The position numbers and the translations under genes are program-made. From Wuchereria bancrofti (lineage: Eukaryota > Nematoda > Chromadorea > Rhabditida > Onchocercidae): 64,000 nucleotides of DNA. Shown here in pieces: positions 25,305 through 36,433 of this stretch. The notes beneath the pieces are model-generated. The model was given only the letters and a program-made list of their open reading frames with translations, did not search any database and was not told where the DNA came from. Positions within the stretch are counted from its first letter, which is position 1; each line of letters opens with the position of its first letter. The stretch spans positions 4,944,399 to 5,008,398 of the forward strand of contig SSBO01000001.1 of assembly GCA_005281725.1 (NCBI GenBank). Reading direction: 5' to 3'.

Positions 25305-25874
25305 TTACTTCTTTCTATTAAAAGTCCCAATTGGCGATCCAGTTACAAATGTGCAGCAGCAACAAAACTGGCCACTAATTGGTGCTAGTTTCGGTACGGA
25401 CATACAATCTGCAAACAGAGCCAAGCATAGAAATAATTTTCCAATTAAAATAATGTTTCTCTATATTTGAATAGTTTCGAAAACAAACATACTTGTTGAT
25501 GCACTTTGCGGTGAGCAAATTATGCACGTTGTACAGGGGAACATGTTGTTGTTGACAGTATTGTCAAATGGTATTTGAATTACTTGTAAGCCTTGTAAAC
25601 CACCGAGACCTTGCAGGCTAGCGAGACCTTGAAAGCCACCAAGATTCTGTAAACCACCGAGACCTAAACTCTCCAAACCAAAACCACTAAGACCACCTGG
25701 ACCAAGAAGTCCCAAGTTACTTAGCTGTTGATCAGTTCCAAATAAACTGTTTCCGAGCGATGAACCAATTGCAGCACTTCCAGCCCAGTATGGGATTTGT
25801 CCTGGTAAAGCTGTCATGGCTGAGGTCATTGAAATACAGAACAAAAAAAGAAACAAGCAGATGATTCTTGCCAT
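25305..25874 (-). CDS. small secreted Gly/Leu-rich protein with Cys-rich tail
   Basis: Two exons, 25874-25493 and 25408-25305, join in phase (donor GTATGT, acceptor TTTGCAG) to give 161 aa ending in TAA. The N-terminus is a classic signal peptide (MARIICLFLFLFCISMTSA), cleaved near residue 19. Residues about 52-97 are a degenerate repeat of LGGLQ/LQGL/LGPGG units built from Gly, Leu and Gln. Then comes CTTCIICSP, and the second exon adds a conspicuous CCCC run near the end (ISGQFCCCCTFVTG). No enzymatic domain is visible. The pattern suggests an extracellular, self-associating or cuticle/eggshell-type protein of the kind that is lineage-specific in parasitic nematodes. That role is inference. 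If the second exon is wrong, the open frame continues ten residues into the intron and stops at 25461. Confidence 0.75.
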
Positions 25875-28614
25875 ACTTCTGAAACTATACTCAGAAGTAA
25901 GCTATGACATTATGTTTTTTTTTAAAAAAAAAAACCTCCTGGCCGCAAAGGAGTTATGCATTAAAGCTTGAAACAGTGGAAGAGGAAAAGAGGTCGGAGA
26001 AGTTTCCTCCTACAGAGCTTTTTGGCCAAACCTTTAAATAAAGTAACCTTTTAAATCAAATTGTACAAATGAAAATTTTAATTAATAGTGTAGACTTGAA
26101 CAGTACAGAATTCCTCAGCAAATCATTCAAATTTACTTAAAAGTGGTGGTAGAATGAATGGATAACTAGCCGACCAAAAAGAAAAAATTGTAAGTGTCGC
26201 ACTGCTTTATCTGTGTGGGAATTATGTACAATCGAATAGATGGAAATGATTTTGTTTACCGAGCGGTTTTTAGCTGATAAATTTTAGCGGTGCTATGATT
26301 TTTCCAGTTGAAATACATTCATTGAATAAACAACTTAAAATCTATTTAAGCTGATTTGTAAACTCGGCTTATAATAGAATATCTCGAAGAACTAGCTTTG
26401 AAGTTTAACTATCCATCTTGCCTTACTAGATTTTGCTTCTAGCAAACTGGTTCAACAAGACACATTCTTGGCCCAGTTGCCATTTTTACTTGAAAACTTG
26501 AAAAGAAATACTTGAAATTGGATACCGTCTTAACTTGTAGAATTAAGATAGTATTTGATTCTCAAAAAGAAGGAAATAACTTGAGAGATATTTGTTTACA
26601 AAAACTATTACTACAGATTCCCGTGCTAATTTCAATCTTTAATTATTTATTAAGTACGAAGTCATTTTTTTCTTTTTTCAATTAGACAGTGAGTTTTGTC
26701 CAGTATAATCTAATTTATTCAACTATTTACCGTATTATTTTGGGTCAGCTGAAATTCTCTTCCCTGAAGGTATTTGGTACCAAACTTTTTTCAAATTTTT
26801 ATTAGTTTCTCTAAAAGATATTTCTTCAGTTAATAATTTTGTAAAGATGCAGCAAAACTGATACTTCTTCTTTTCGATGTTCCACACTGAATTAACCTGA
26901 TATTACCAAAAGGATGTGCATTTAGCTTGGAATCGTAGTTACCTAAAAAGAATGTCCACACTTTTCAGTTGTCTTGAAATTTCTTCTTAGCTTCAAGTCC
27001 CATGACATGAATCATAACGCTACAATGGCTACAATGACAAAATAATTTGAATTGATTTATTCAGATTAAAGATTTTCCGAAATACCATAACTGAAAAAAG
27101 GGAAAAAAAACTATAAATTGAAAGCGAAATAACAGAATAAAAATACATGCGTGGAAAAGAGCAAATAAATGTATAAAATCCTTAAATTCAAAGCAACAAT
27201 AATTAAAACTTATCGAAACAACAAATTTTCGAAAAATAAACTTCAAAGGAAAGTATACGAGAAATTGCAATTTCGAAAAAACTTTGATTGAGAAAACGAA
27301 CTACAATAAAATTTGCATCTCACTAACATTTTGGTTCAGATATTTTGTGGTACTCGAGAGTATTTTTCATCATGCGGCGTGGTATCTGTCAATAATCACT
27401 TCAACATCTTTCGCTGCAGAATGATTTTCTCATTTTAGACACTTATCAGTGCCGAGTTGGACTGATTTCTTTCTTTCGTGAATGGAACTAAAAATGGAAT
27501 CGACCTAATTATTCTTTCTAAATATTGCAAGTGTGCGATTTTGATGCTAGAATAATATCTCATCGATTGGCCAACTGATTGATTAATAAAATGGGCTTTG
27601 ATAGAAAAAAAACAAGGATGTGAAAGGCTTACTAGAACTAGTCTTTAATTCATTCATTGGTTTACAATGGTTCACTTCATTTCCTTTTTCGTCACCCTTT
27701 CTTGGCTTCAAATCTTCCTAAAAGAAATCTTCGGATAGCAAAGCAGAATAGTTTATTTTTAAAGAATTTTAAAATCAAATTTATTTAGAAATTTGAAATC
27801 GAATTTTTGTTTTCTATCAGTCTTTCTATCCTTTAGTCACGCAGAAAATTCATTTCTATATAAATATGTTGAAATTTATGATTTCAACATATTTATATAA
27901 AAATGATTTAGTTAACTAAGCCCTGATTCTCCACTACAATTCTTTCCTGTTTTTTAGATGCTGTTTTTTAGACGGTGGAGAGAGAAGGAAAAGAGAGGAA
28001 CATCGATTATCCATTCATTTGTCATCCATAAAAGGATATATCTCATCCTCCTGCTTAGGCTTATTTGCTTCTACTATCCTCTTTACACAAGAAAGCTTTC
28101 TTGACACACTTTGATAGCAAAGCTAGAATTTCAAATGGCAATATCTCTGCTAGACAGATGCATTGTATTATGCCAGCACAAATTCATATCAGAAGAGCGA
28201 GAAGCATTCTGATAACTTTTGTCCTATGTTAGTCCCCAGAGAATTCAGATTCTCGAGCTTGCTAATTCAAATGAGAATGCATTTCATTCATTGCATGTGT
28301 GTGTATGTACCCATGTTTATATGTATATGTGTGTGTTGTTGCATTGTTAGATTGCAGTGATGCAATCAAACATGTTGGCCATTGTGGTGGAGAGATAACT
28401 TTTTCGTAGGCTTGAAAGAAAGGGAAAGGCCCGGTCAAGGCCAGACATATTCTATCTCATTTCCAAGCGTATAGCCACTTTCATTGATGAATGGAGGAAG
28501 ATTTCTTCTCTTTCGTCTTCTTCCGGTCTAGTAATCATGCAGCTTCTCCCATTTCAGCCCAGTTAATTAGCAGATTGTGATGGAAAATTGTTGCTTTTAT
28601 TAATCCCACTAACC
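25875..28614. other. intergenic, upstream of second TWK gene
   Basis: I recognised no coding exon. A T/A homopolymer palindrome lies at about 25914-25934, just upstream of the secreted-protein gene. A strong hairpin lies at 27850-27906. A higher-GC stretch at 28380-28600, before the TWK start, could be promoter or enhancer DNA. Confidence 0.55.
27850..27906. repeat. near-perfect 26-bp hairpin
   Basis: The core arms 27857-27875 and 27881-27899 are exact reverse complements (19 bp) around a 5-base loop, ttatg. The pairing extends outward to 27850/27906 with a single mismatch. Confidence 0.9.
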
Positions 28615-31257
28615 ATGGCACGAAGAAATCATCGAAGATCAAAGGTCACTCGGGTGATTAACCTTATCAAACGAATCATCGCATTCTTTTTTTCTCATGT
28701 TGGATTATGTGCGCTGGTTAGTATCGAAGTGTTCTACAATATATTTTTATGTTTTTTATAAACGAAGAAAAAAAATGATTTAATGCTGAGAACGCCGTGG
28801 GGCTCATCCATCGTATAAATCTCGATCAAATTTGGTGCTGCTGCTGATCTTACATGCAGTCCTCATTACAGTATGATCACGCTACAATTTAGGTTATTGG
28901 GTACGCGTTACTTGGCGCAGTTGTGTTTCGAGCAGTAGAAGGACCGCACGAAACATTCATACAGGGCCAGGTGACAACGGCAAGACAAAAAGCTGTCAAT
29001 ATCGCCTGGAACGCTACTTTTAGGTATTTATCATTGCATCCAACTCAGCAGGACATAATAATCCTAACAGTAGAGGCACGGAAGTATCTTACAGATACCG
29101 ATGCAGTGATCTGATCAAAGAAATGACGTTGATGATTTGATCTAAAGCAGCGATTAATCGACTTCTGTGGATTTTTCAAAATCACTGCACCAAGTATTGA
29201 AACTTTTCTGTCATTGAATTTGGAATTCAAGGAAATACCAACTTAGGGTCAACAAGTTGGATCGTGAACAATGGAAACGTACAGTTCATGCTCAAGTGCG
29301 ACGGTTTCAACGTAAGTGTATGTGGGCAATCAAACGTGGTTATGACGGAAAGGTTGGTAAATTCCAGCACTAAAATTTGTTGACAGCTTCTTGACGTTAA
29401 TTTACTTTAACTCGAGTTTAATGACTTAAAAGTAAAACAAATGTACAGTTGGACTTGTTAGTAGTCAGTATGATTGAATTTGACAATTTAGTAAGATTAT
29501 ACCATTCTGAAATTTCAAATGACAGACAGAAAGAGTATATCTCATCATCCAGAATATTAGGATGAAATAAATAGACTGCCAAATTCGAGATATGACGGCA
29601 CGCCATTTACTACTTTGAAAACAGTGCTGTTCGGAAATAACTTTAAGCTAATGAATTAGAAGTATTTTAGGAATATGGTTTATCAGCCCAATGGACATTC
29701 ACCGGAGCCTTCCTTTACTCTTTAACAGTTATAACAACTATTGGCTATGGTAATACATCTGCTAAAACGTATTTCGGCAAAACACTAACTATTTTGTTCG
29801 CAATTATCGGTAAATTGTCATTGTCTTCTTTCTTTTTGCTTTCCTAATTTTGATTGAAGTTTGATTGCATTTTCTCTTCAGGAATACCTATAATGTTACT
29901 TTTCTTAACGAATATCGGCGATATTATGGCAAAAATTTTTCGGTTTTTCTATGCACGTTCAATACGACTCAAATATCGTCTTATTTTGTGGCACAAACGG
30001 CGTAAGGCTACGGAATTGCGCTGTACTAACTCCCTTGTTTCTCGAATGACTAGAGTAAGTTGGCTCAAAAGTTGAAACAAAAAATTCTTTAGACGCAATA
30101 TCTGCATAAATTTATAAATAAAAACGTTTACAAACTGATGTTACAGGATGTAAATACAGACTTGTCAGGAGATTCGTTTCGGCTTAGTTCCAATGTACAA
30201 GATTTGCTAACAGCTCGTGCACAGATTGAACAACTCGAAGTAATCACTTTGTTGTTTTTTTCTTACAGTTATGAACTGCTGAAAGCCAATATTGAGGAAG
30301 GATATTGTTTGTGACTTCAGAATCGGCTAGAAAGTGAATGCTTAATTTAGAAATGAATTCAAGAGATTATTTAAGGAGTTTGCTTGAGTAAATCAGATTA
30401 GATTAGACAATAAATAGATATCAAATGATGAGATAAATGAAAAGTTAAGGTGAAGGAGAGTGTGGAGGCGCAACTACAACGTATATCGGTTCCACTAAGT
30501 TTGGTATTCTTTACAATGTTTGCTTATCTGGTGGCTGGCTCGGTATTGTTCTGTCTCTGGGAAGGATGGACATTCCTCGACAGTTTCTACTTTTGTTACA
30601 TTTCTTTGACTACCATTGGTTCTTTATCTTTTTTAAATCATTTGAAAATTTGAAACCTCTCACTGAATTCTCCTGATCTTGTTTGTTAGATTTTTTGCAG
30701 AGTATTCAAAAATTAATTCTTATATCGATAAGAAAAATATTTTAGAGTTCCTTCAACGTTTTCAACTTCTAGGAAAATATGAACCTTCTGAAGTTCATTT
30801 AAAAAAATTTCTTATGTTTCATGGAAAATTTTTCAGAGCATTCTTTGGAAATGTTAAGGATCCTTCAGATTGCTCACAGATTAAATTTGAAATTTGTTTC
30901 TTTATGCTTCCAGTGATTATATCAAAATTTTGCTATCTTTATCTCATTTTTAGGATTTGGTGACAAATTTCCTGGTGCATCAGTGGGAAACGATAAGGAT
31001 GCACAGAAGAAGCTTGTGATAACTTCAATTTATCTTCTATTTGGGATGGCTTTACTAGCGATGTGTTTTAATCTAGCACAAGAAGAGGTCATTTTAATTT
31101 ATAAAATCACAACTAGCTTTAGAGAAGTTAAGTGGGGGATTGAAAATGAAGTTGTAAGCTAGCTTTGCAGTTAATTCACTGTGAATTCCAGGTTGTGAAT
31201 AAAGTCAGCTGGTTGGCTAACAAATTTAAGTCACGCGATGACGAGGATTACGACTAG
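28615..31257 (+). CDS. TWK-type two-pore-domain potassium channel (second copy in window)
   Basis: A complete K2P channel of 370 aa in nine exons: 28615-28716, 28893-29023, 29247-29352, 29671-29809, 29882-30054, 30147-30239, 30450-30618, 30954-31087 and 31192-31257. All phases agree, from ATG to TAG. The N-terminus is short and basic ([13 protein letters not shown]). M1 carries [20 protein letters not shown]. Pore loop 1 is TTIGYGN near residues 135-141. M2 leads into a basic linker ([13 protein letters not shown]). Pore loop 2 is [11 protein letters not shown] near 302. M4 is followed by a very short acidic tail ending DDEDYD. The cap region lacks the long insertion seen in the TWK gene at 10-16 kb, and the sequences differ widely, so they are old paralogues and not a recent duplication. 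In exon 3 a strong GTAAGT inside the coding sequence (29312) is not used if the frame is right, but could give an alternative isoform. Confidence 0.95.
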
Positions 31258-32306
31258 TCATACTTCTAGTAATCAGGATACTGGTCGATCGTATGAAATA
31301 CTTCGGTGACTTAAAAGGTTACGCATCAGTTTTCTTCAAAGACGAATGAAGCTTTCTTACAATTTACTAAAGCCAGACATCATTTAAAAAGCTTTATTTT
31401 AGGCACCTACTTTTCCGTCACATATGTTCATGCAGAATTTGTGGATTTGTTTATAATAACATAATGCAAAATAAAATGAATGTATGCATTTTCTACGTCT
31501 ATTATTCTTGTTCTTTGAGATGGTCAACCTGAAAGAAGATTTTGAAGCCCTCACAGTTAAATGGCAGATAAATCAAATCAGTAAATTGAAAATACAACTG
31601 AAACCATGCTCTTTCATAATATTTTCATCAGTGGAAAACACACGAGCAGCAGTATCAGAAATTTTTCAAACAAAAATTCATTACATTGCTTGAGATAAAT
31701 TTTATATTGCAAACCAAACCGAAATTTGAATTAAAATTTAAATACCTTCTTTTACCTCTCATTAGGTGGCCTTATTTTGGTTGGCTTACGGCCTTCCGAT
31801 TTCTCGTTTCGAGGTTTACACTTGTCATTACAGCTAATCATTTGCTTAGCAGCATGCGTTTCGCTCTATGGTTTTATACTCCATTAAGCATTTTTTCGAT
31901 TGTTTCGGAAATTTTTTTAGATATGTATTAAATTAATTATATTGCCTAAATCAGACTTTTACTTAAATTCAAATTTGCAAGTATGCTGCCTCACTAATAA
32001 GTCTCTGTAAAATAATCTTTTATCGGACACTTCACCATGAACAATCTTGGTAGTCATTGAGATCACTGTTAGTATATCGCAATGCAATGCTCTCGCATTG
32101 CTATCGAGATGCGTCCGTACATCAATTCAAAATAATTTTACGAATAGTTAAGTGCCTTTTCTTAGCATAGCAACGGTCCGATCATTCAATGTGATGTACT
32201 ATTAATACGTGATCTCTCACCTACATCGGAAAATATCCTTATGAAAATCCGACTGTTTTTCCACTTTTCAAATCATTCCCTTTACTTTATTTCTGGGTTA
32301 GGCCGT
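31258..32306. other. intergenic between convergent TWK and kinase genes
   Basis: This holds the 3' end of the TWK gene, with AATAAA at 31470, and the 3' flank of the kinase. I recognised no exon. Confidence 0.6.
31470..31475 (+). terminator. polyadenylation signal of second TWK gene
   Basis: Canonical AATAAA 213 nt after the TAG stop. Confidence 0.6.
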
Positions 32307-34518
32307 TCAATATTTAACCATAGTCCCATGTGAAGAAATTGAATTATGAGATACCTCGGACTCTTCCCAGTCGAATTTCGCGCTAATGCTGGCATGTTTT
32401 CGTGCCGCTACTCGCTTCAGCATCATCATTATATACTCATAGTCTGGTGTATTTTGGAAATTCAGTTCGTTGATATATTTCAAAATTTTGTGTATTTCCT
32501 CCGGCAAGCTTGCTATGTGTTTCGTATCTTAAATATCAACAACAAAAAATCAAAGATTTATTCTGGCAAGAGTGAGGACTGAGAATCAAGGATTAGAAAC
32601 AACTTTGAGCCGATTCTTCAAACATTTATTTGACCCGATATATTTTAGGTATAGGTCTGTTCAGCATTCTCCTCGTCGCAAAAATTAAAAGGTTGTATTA
32701 GTTTTCTTTGTTAGCAACTAACAATTTGCTCAATTTACAAAATTTAAAGTTTGAAATCTTTGATTCACAAGAAGTAAATAAACAAACATATGCCAGCAAA
32801 GAGTCGCTCCTTCTCCTTACAAACAAGGTCACGATCAATGATCTTCGACCAAGGGAGTGATGCATATTCCGTGAACTCGATCAACATATATACCCATGAT
32901 TCCAGGTCGTCTTTTCGACATTGTTCACGTGAATAATGGCAGTTCCGTGATGCAAATCGTATTGTGCCAAGAAAGCGCACCATTTTCCGAGGTAACCTCA
33001 AAATATTGATGAGTATCATTCTCATCTTTTGACCGAGATTGACATTATCCCATTCTTCAAAAATATTTAAAATAATTGCTACTAAACTTATCATACATCA
33101 TGTTTATTAATGGTATTGAATTGATGTAATTTAAATTGTTAATAGTATTGGATCGATCTGATCTAACCTGATCGCTTTGCTATGTTTCTCAATATATCGG
33201 CGTGAAATGCCAAAATCAAGCACATAAACAATGTTAGCTTTTTCTCTTAAACCAATCGAGAAGTTTTGTGGTTTAATATCTCGATGCAGATAGCCGAGAT
33301 CATGCAAATCTTTTATTCCTTCCAAAGTTTGAAGACTTAATTTTATGGTGGTCGAGAGTCTAAATATTTTATCGCATTATTCAATCATATTTATCGCTGA
33401 ATTCGATTGTAACTCTGGGAGTGATCAGGAGAGAAATGGGATGCAAACAGTTTTGGGATGAATGGAGACGAGAACGAAAGTATCTGTAATGAAAAATTTA
33501 TATGTATTTGTGGTAGGTTAAGGTGTTTCAGAAAGTTCAACTATCTAAAAATTTCTCCTGATATACCTAATACTGGTGAGAAGAGAGAGGACAAACGTGA
33601 AGTGTTTCTTAGGTTGTTGTTTTTGAAGTTTGTCAACGCTGGTACCCACTAATTGCATCACAATGAATTTAAATGATTCCGTTCGTCCTGACCAAAACAA
33701 ACAATGAATTTAGTGAGTGAATAAGTAAGAAAGTGTATTTCATTATAATCTTCTACTACTACTTTTATTGATATGCTAAGTACTTCCTTCTAAGAAATAT
33801 TAAGAGCACGGTCGTTTCTAAGAAATATTAAGAGCACGGTCGTTTCTAAGAGCACGGTCTAAGAGCTTTGTGAATTTCTTCTAATACACCTAATACTGGC
33901 AAACAACTCTTTTAGTGATTCAGATCAGTGGCAACATAGACAACGAACCTCACCTCTATCAATCATTTTGATAAAATGTTTTCGTTTCTCTTCCGGCAGA
34001 CTTTCAGATTCTTGCAAAATAGTCATTTCCATCTGTTTGCAAAGCAAAAAAAATGTTTTAAATTTCCCGCTGGTCAATTTGGATTAGTTTTTAGAAATGA
34101 GAATGAAAAGTCTTCATCATAAATTTGAGGGTCGAATTCTAATACGAAAAACACTTATTCAAAAAGTTTAATGAGTAGCAAATAGGTTAGGAAGTAGAAG
34201 ATGAAAAGATTTGATAAAAGAGAAATTAGTACTGAAAGAGTCTTTCCTTTGATTATGAATAGTTAATGATATTTTAGTAGTAAATAAACTATTGAGTATT
34301 GCTTTACAATTATCACAGATACTATCCCGGATAGTAACTGAGAAATTTACTTTCAATCGATTGAGTATCTTCCCAGAAGTATTCGTTTCAGTTTTCAAAG
34401 CAAATGTATCATCATCTCTTCCAGCCTCATCAACTTGTCGCACTTTGTAAACGTCCCCAAAACCACCAGCTCCCAATAATTCAAGAACCTCATACCTAAA
34501 ATGGGAAGTAACCACCAT
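32307..34518 (-). CDS. casein kinase 1 / tau-tubulin-kinase-like protein kinase
   Basis: Ser/Thr kinase of the CK1 superfamily, TTBK-like branch that is expanded in nematodes. Six exons are in phase: 34518-34351, 34032-33954, 33687-33597, 33359-33168, 32996-32788 and 32512-32307 (945 nt, 314 aa). Visible motifs: glycine loop GAGGFGDVY (16-24), ATP lysine in FALKTE (K42), catalytic loop HRDIKPQNF (138-146), DFG at 161-163, and [11 protein letters not shown], the CK1-type substitute for APE. A lobe-closing block [13 protein letters not shown] follows. The active-site residues are intact, so it should be active. An acceptor 15 nt upstream of the ATG (TTCTTATAG) fits trans-splicing. CATTTTAG inside the first exon could be an alternative acceptor, with a different 5' exon. 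The last exon has an internal GTATCT that could extend splicing further downstream. Confidence 0.92.
33791..33866. repeat. 28-bp tandem repeat in a kinase intron
   Basis: A 28-base unit beginning taagaaatattaagagcacg occurs at 33791-33818 and again identically at 33819-33846, followed by shortened copies of its taagagcacggtc part. Confidence 0.92.
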
Positions 34519-34792
34519 TCACTTCATTCAAGCTATAAGAACGATTGCATCGTAATTTCAAAGAAAAAACGTATCCACAAGTATAGTTTCTAAATGCTGG
34601 CACTACTAAAAGAGAGAGAGATTATATCCTTTCCTTACTAATAAGCTTAAATGGATACATTGGAAATGCTGCAAAGACGGAGCCCCGAAAACTAGCAGAA
34701 TAAGAATATGGAGAAACTTTACCTAGTATTTCGAGAGATGAAATTAAAGAAAGAATATCTTATAGTGAGAAGTGGAATAAAATATAAGATAA

Positions 34793-35546
34793 TCATATGA
34801 TTTCATTAGCTGAAAGCTCAGGTAAGATAGGAAACCTGCTCCTGTCAGTATTGATAATGACACCAATTGGCAGTTTCGGTCTTTTTGCGGGTGGCTTGCG
34901 TTGTTTTTCTTTCTCCTTTTCTCTTTTTCTTCTTTCTTGTTCTCTCCTTTCCATTTCCTTTTTACAAAAAAGAAAAAGACAAAAATTCATGTGATAGGCT
35001 TCGGTTTGTTCAGAATAACCACAACATGTTATTAGATAGAACTGTCTCACATCAACAAAGATTCATCAACAAAAGCGGACGAAGTGTTCATGTCGATCCC
35101 TTAAATGGCCCTTTCAGCACCTAAATGACTCTGCCCTAAGCATTTTAAAAAAACTAATAAAACTGTTCCTTGAAATGGCATGCCGCTTTTATGGACTTAC
35201 TAGTTTCAGTTGTGACCGTTCCTCCACTAAGTGTTCCTCCTGTTCCCCAACTTGTCCGTCCTCCTCATCGATGTCTATGTCATCCCAATCTTCTCCTAAA
35301 CTATCTTTTACTTTGCTAATCTAAAACATTTCATCTCATTCTCAACAATTTGCACAAGTAACAGGGGTTTGGGAAATAAAATTTGGTTCATTTCGTTATT
35401 CTGGGAAAAATAAAATAGGAATTTCAAATAAAATAATGGAAATTGTTTTATCTATACAAACCATACCAAACTTCTTGTTTTACTTAGTATATTTCATTTG
35501 TACAAACATATTTATACAAACCAAACTTCTTTCGCTTCATAGACAT
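34793..35546 (-). CDS. tentative small charged protein, unrecognised
   Basis: Three exons fit in phase 0: 35546-35508, 35320-35201 and 34957-34793, giving 107 aa with a TGA stop. The middle exon is strongly exon-like (acceptor TGTTTTAG, donor GTAAGTCC) and encodes an acidic stretch containing GEDWDDIDIDEEDG. The last exon is a highly charged helix (ERREQERRKREKEKEKQ) followed by PPAKRPKLPIG, a plausible nuclear localisation signal. The short first exon (MSMKRKKFG) is the weakest part: its ATG follows the acceptor AATTCAG, as in trans-spliced genes. No family is recognised; acidic and coiled-coil pieces like this occur in nuclear or translation-factor proteins. The stop is only 275 nt from the kinase ATG on the same strand, which would suit an operon. 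Confidence 0.45.
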
Positions 35547-36433
35547 TGTCTCTGAATTATTTCCAAGCTATTCCGTCCTTTACAATTCCAGGACGTTTAT
35601 GGCGGACGAACGATGGATCATATCACTACAAATGACTGCTTTCCCCAGAGTACACCAACGGTTGTTTTACCAAGTTTAAAAAATGACAAACAATTAGCCA
35701 CCAGTCTATTTATAGCTTGCCTCAAGAAAAAGTTCATGACCTCTGGACTATCAAAATGACCGATCATTTACATCCATGCTATACATCTACGAAGTCTTAA
35801 TCAGCATTGGTGTAGTCACACATGTTTGAAGCACTCAGTAGACACTGAATGTTAAAAGCAGTTTTTTATCTCTAAGTCTCACAGACAATAATATTCCCCA
35901 TTCATTATCTCCCAAACTTGCCATCTGGAATCCCACAAATGTTCTCCCTTTAGGGCCTACATAGAAAAATAAAAAACAGAAGGGTAGATTATGAGCCTAC
36001 CGGAATTTTTAGCTATACATCATAGCGTTTTTGGGATGAAAACTAAACCAATCCATGAAATCAGTATGATGTGGTATTGCTGTATCCCACTATTTGGGCA
36101 CAGTTTTCTTTCCTTAAATTTCTTCAACACTCTAACAGCATTTAAGCAGCATAGAGTCACCAAAGCAAATATCTGTCACTAATGCAAGATACCGAAAACA
36201 TAATCAGTAATGTAGAAGCAGTGGCATAATGTTTTAAATATATAATTTTTTTGCATGGAAGTCGTGAACTACGTGTAGTCCATCACTGCAGCCAACTTAC
36301 ATCAAAAAACTTCCGCAGCCTTGGTGACATGAATCGAATGAAGAGAGCCAAGCTAATTTTTTGGATTTTTTGACTAACAGCAACAAACAAATTTTATGCA
36401 AAGGAATATCATTCATTTTCACTTCTCTCCCAT

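Noticed and set aside
30679..30963. 94-codon frame inside the second TWK gene
   Set aside because: It lies in the intron 30619-30953 between the two halves of the second pore motif, and ends just past the acceptor; the channel frame needs it spliced out.
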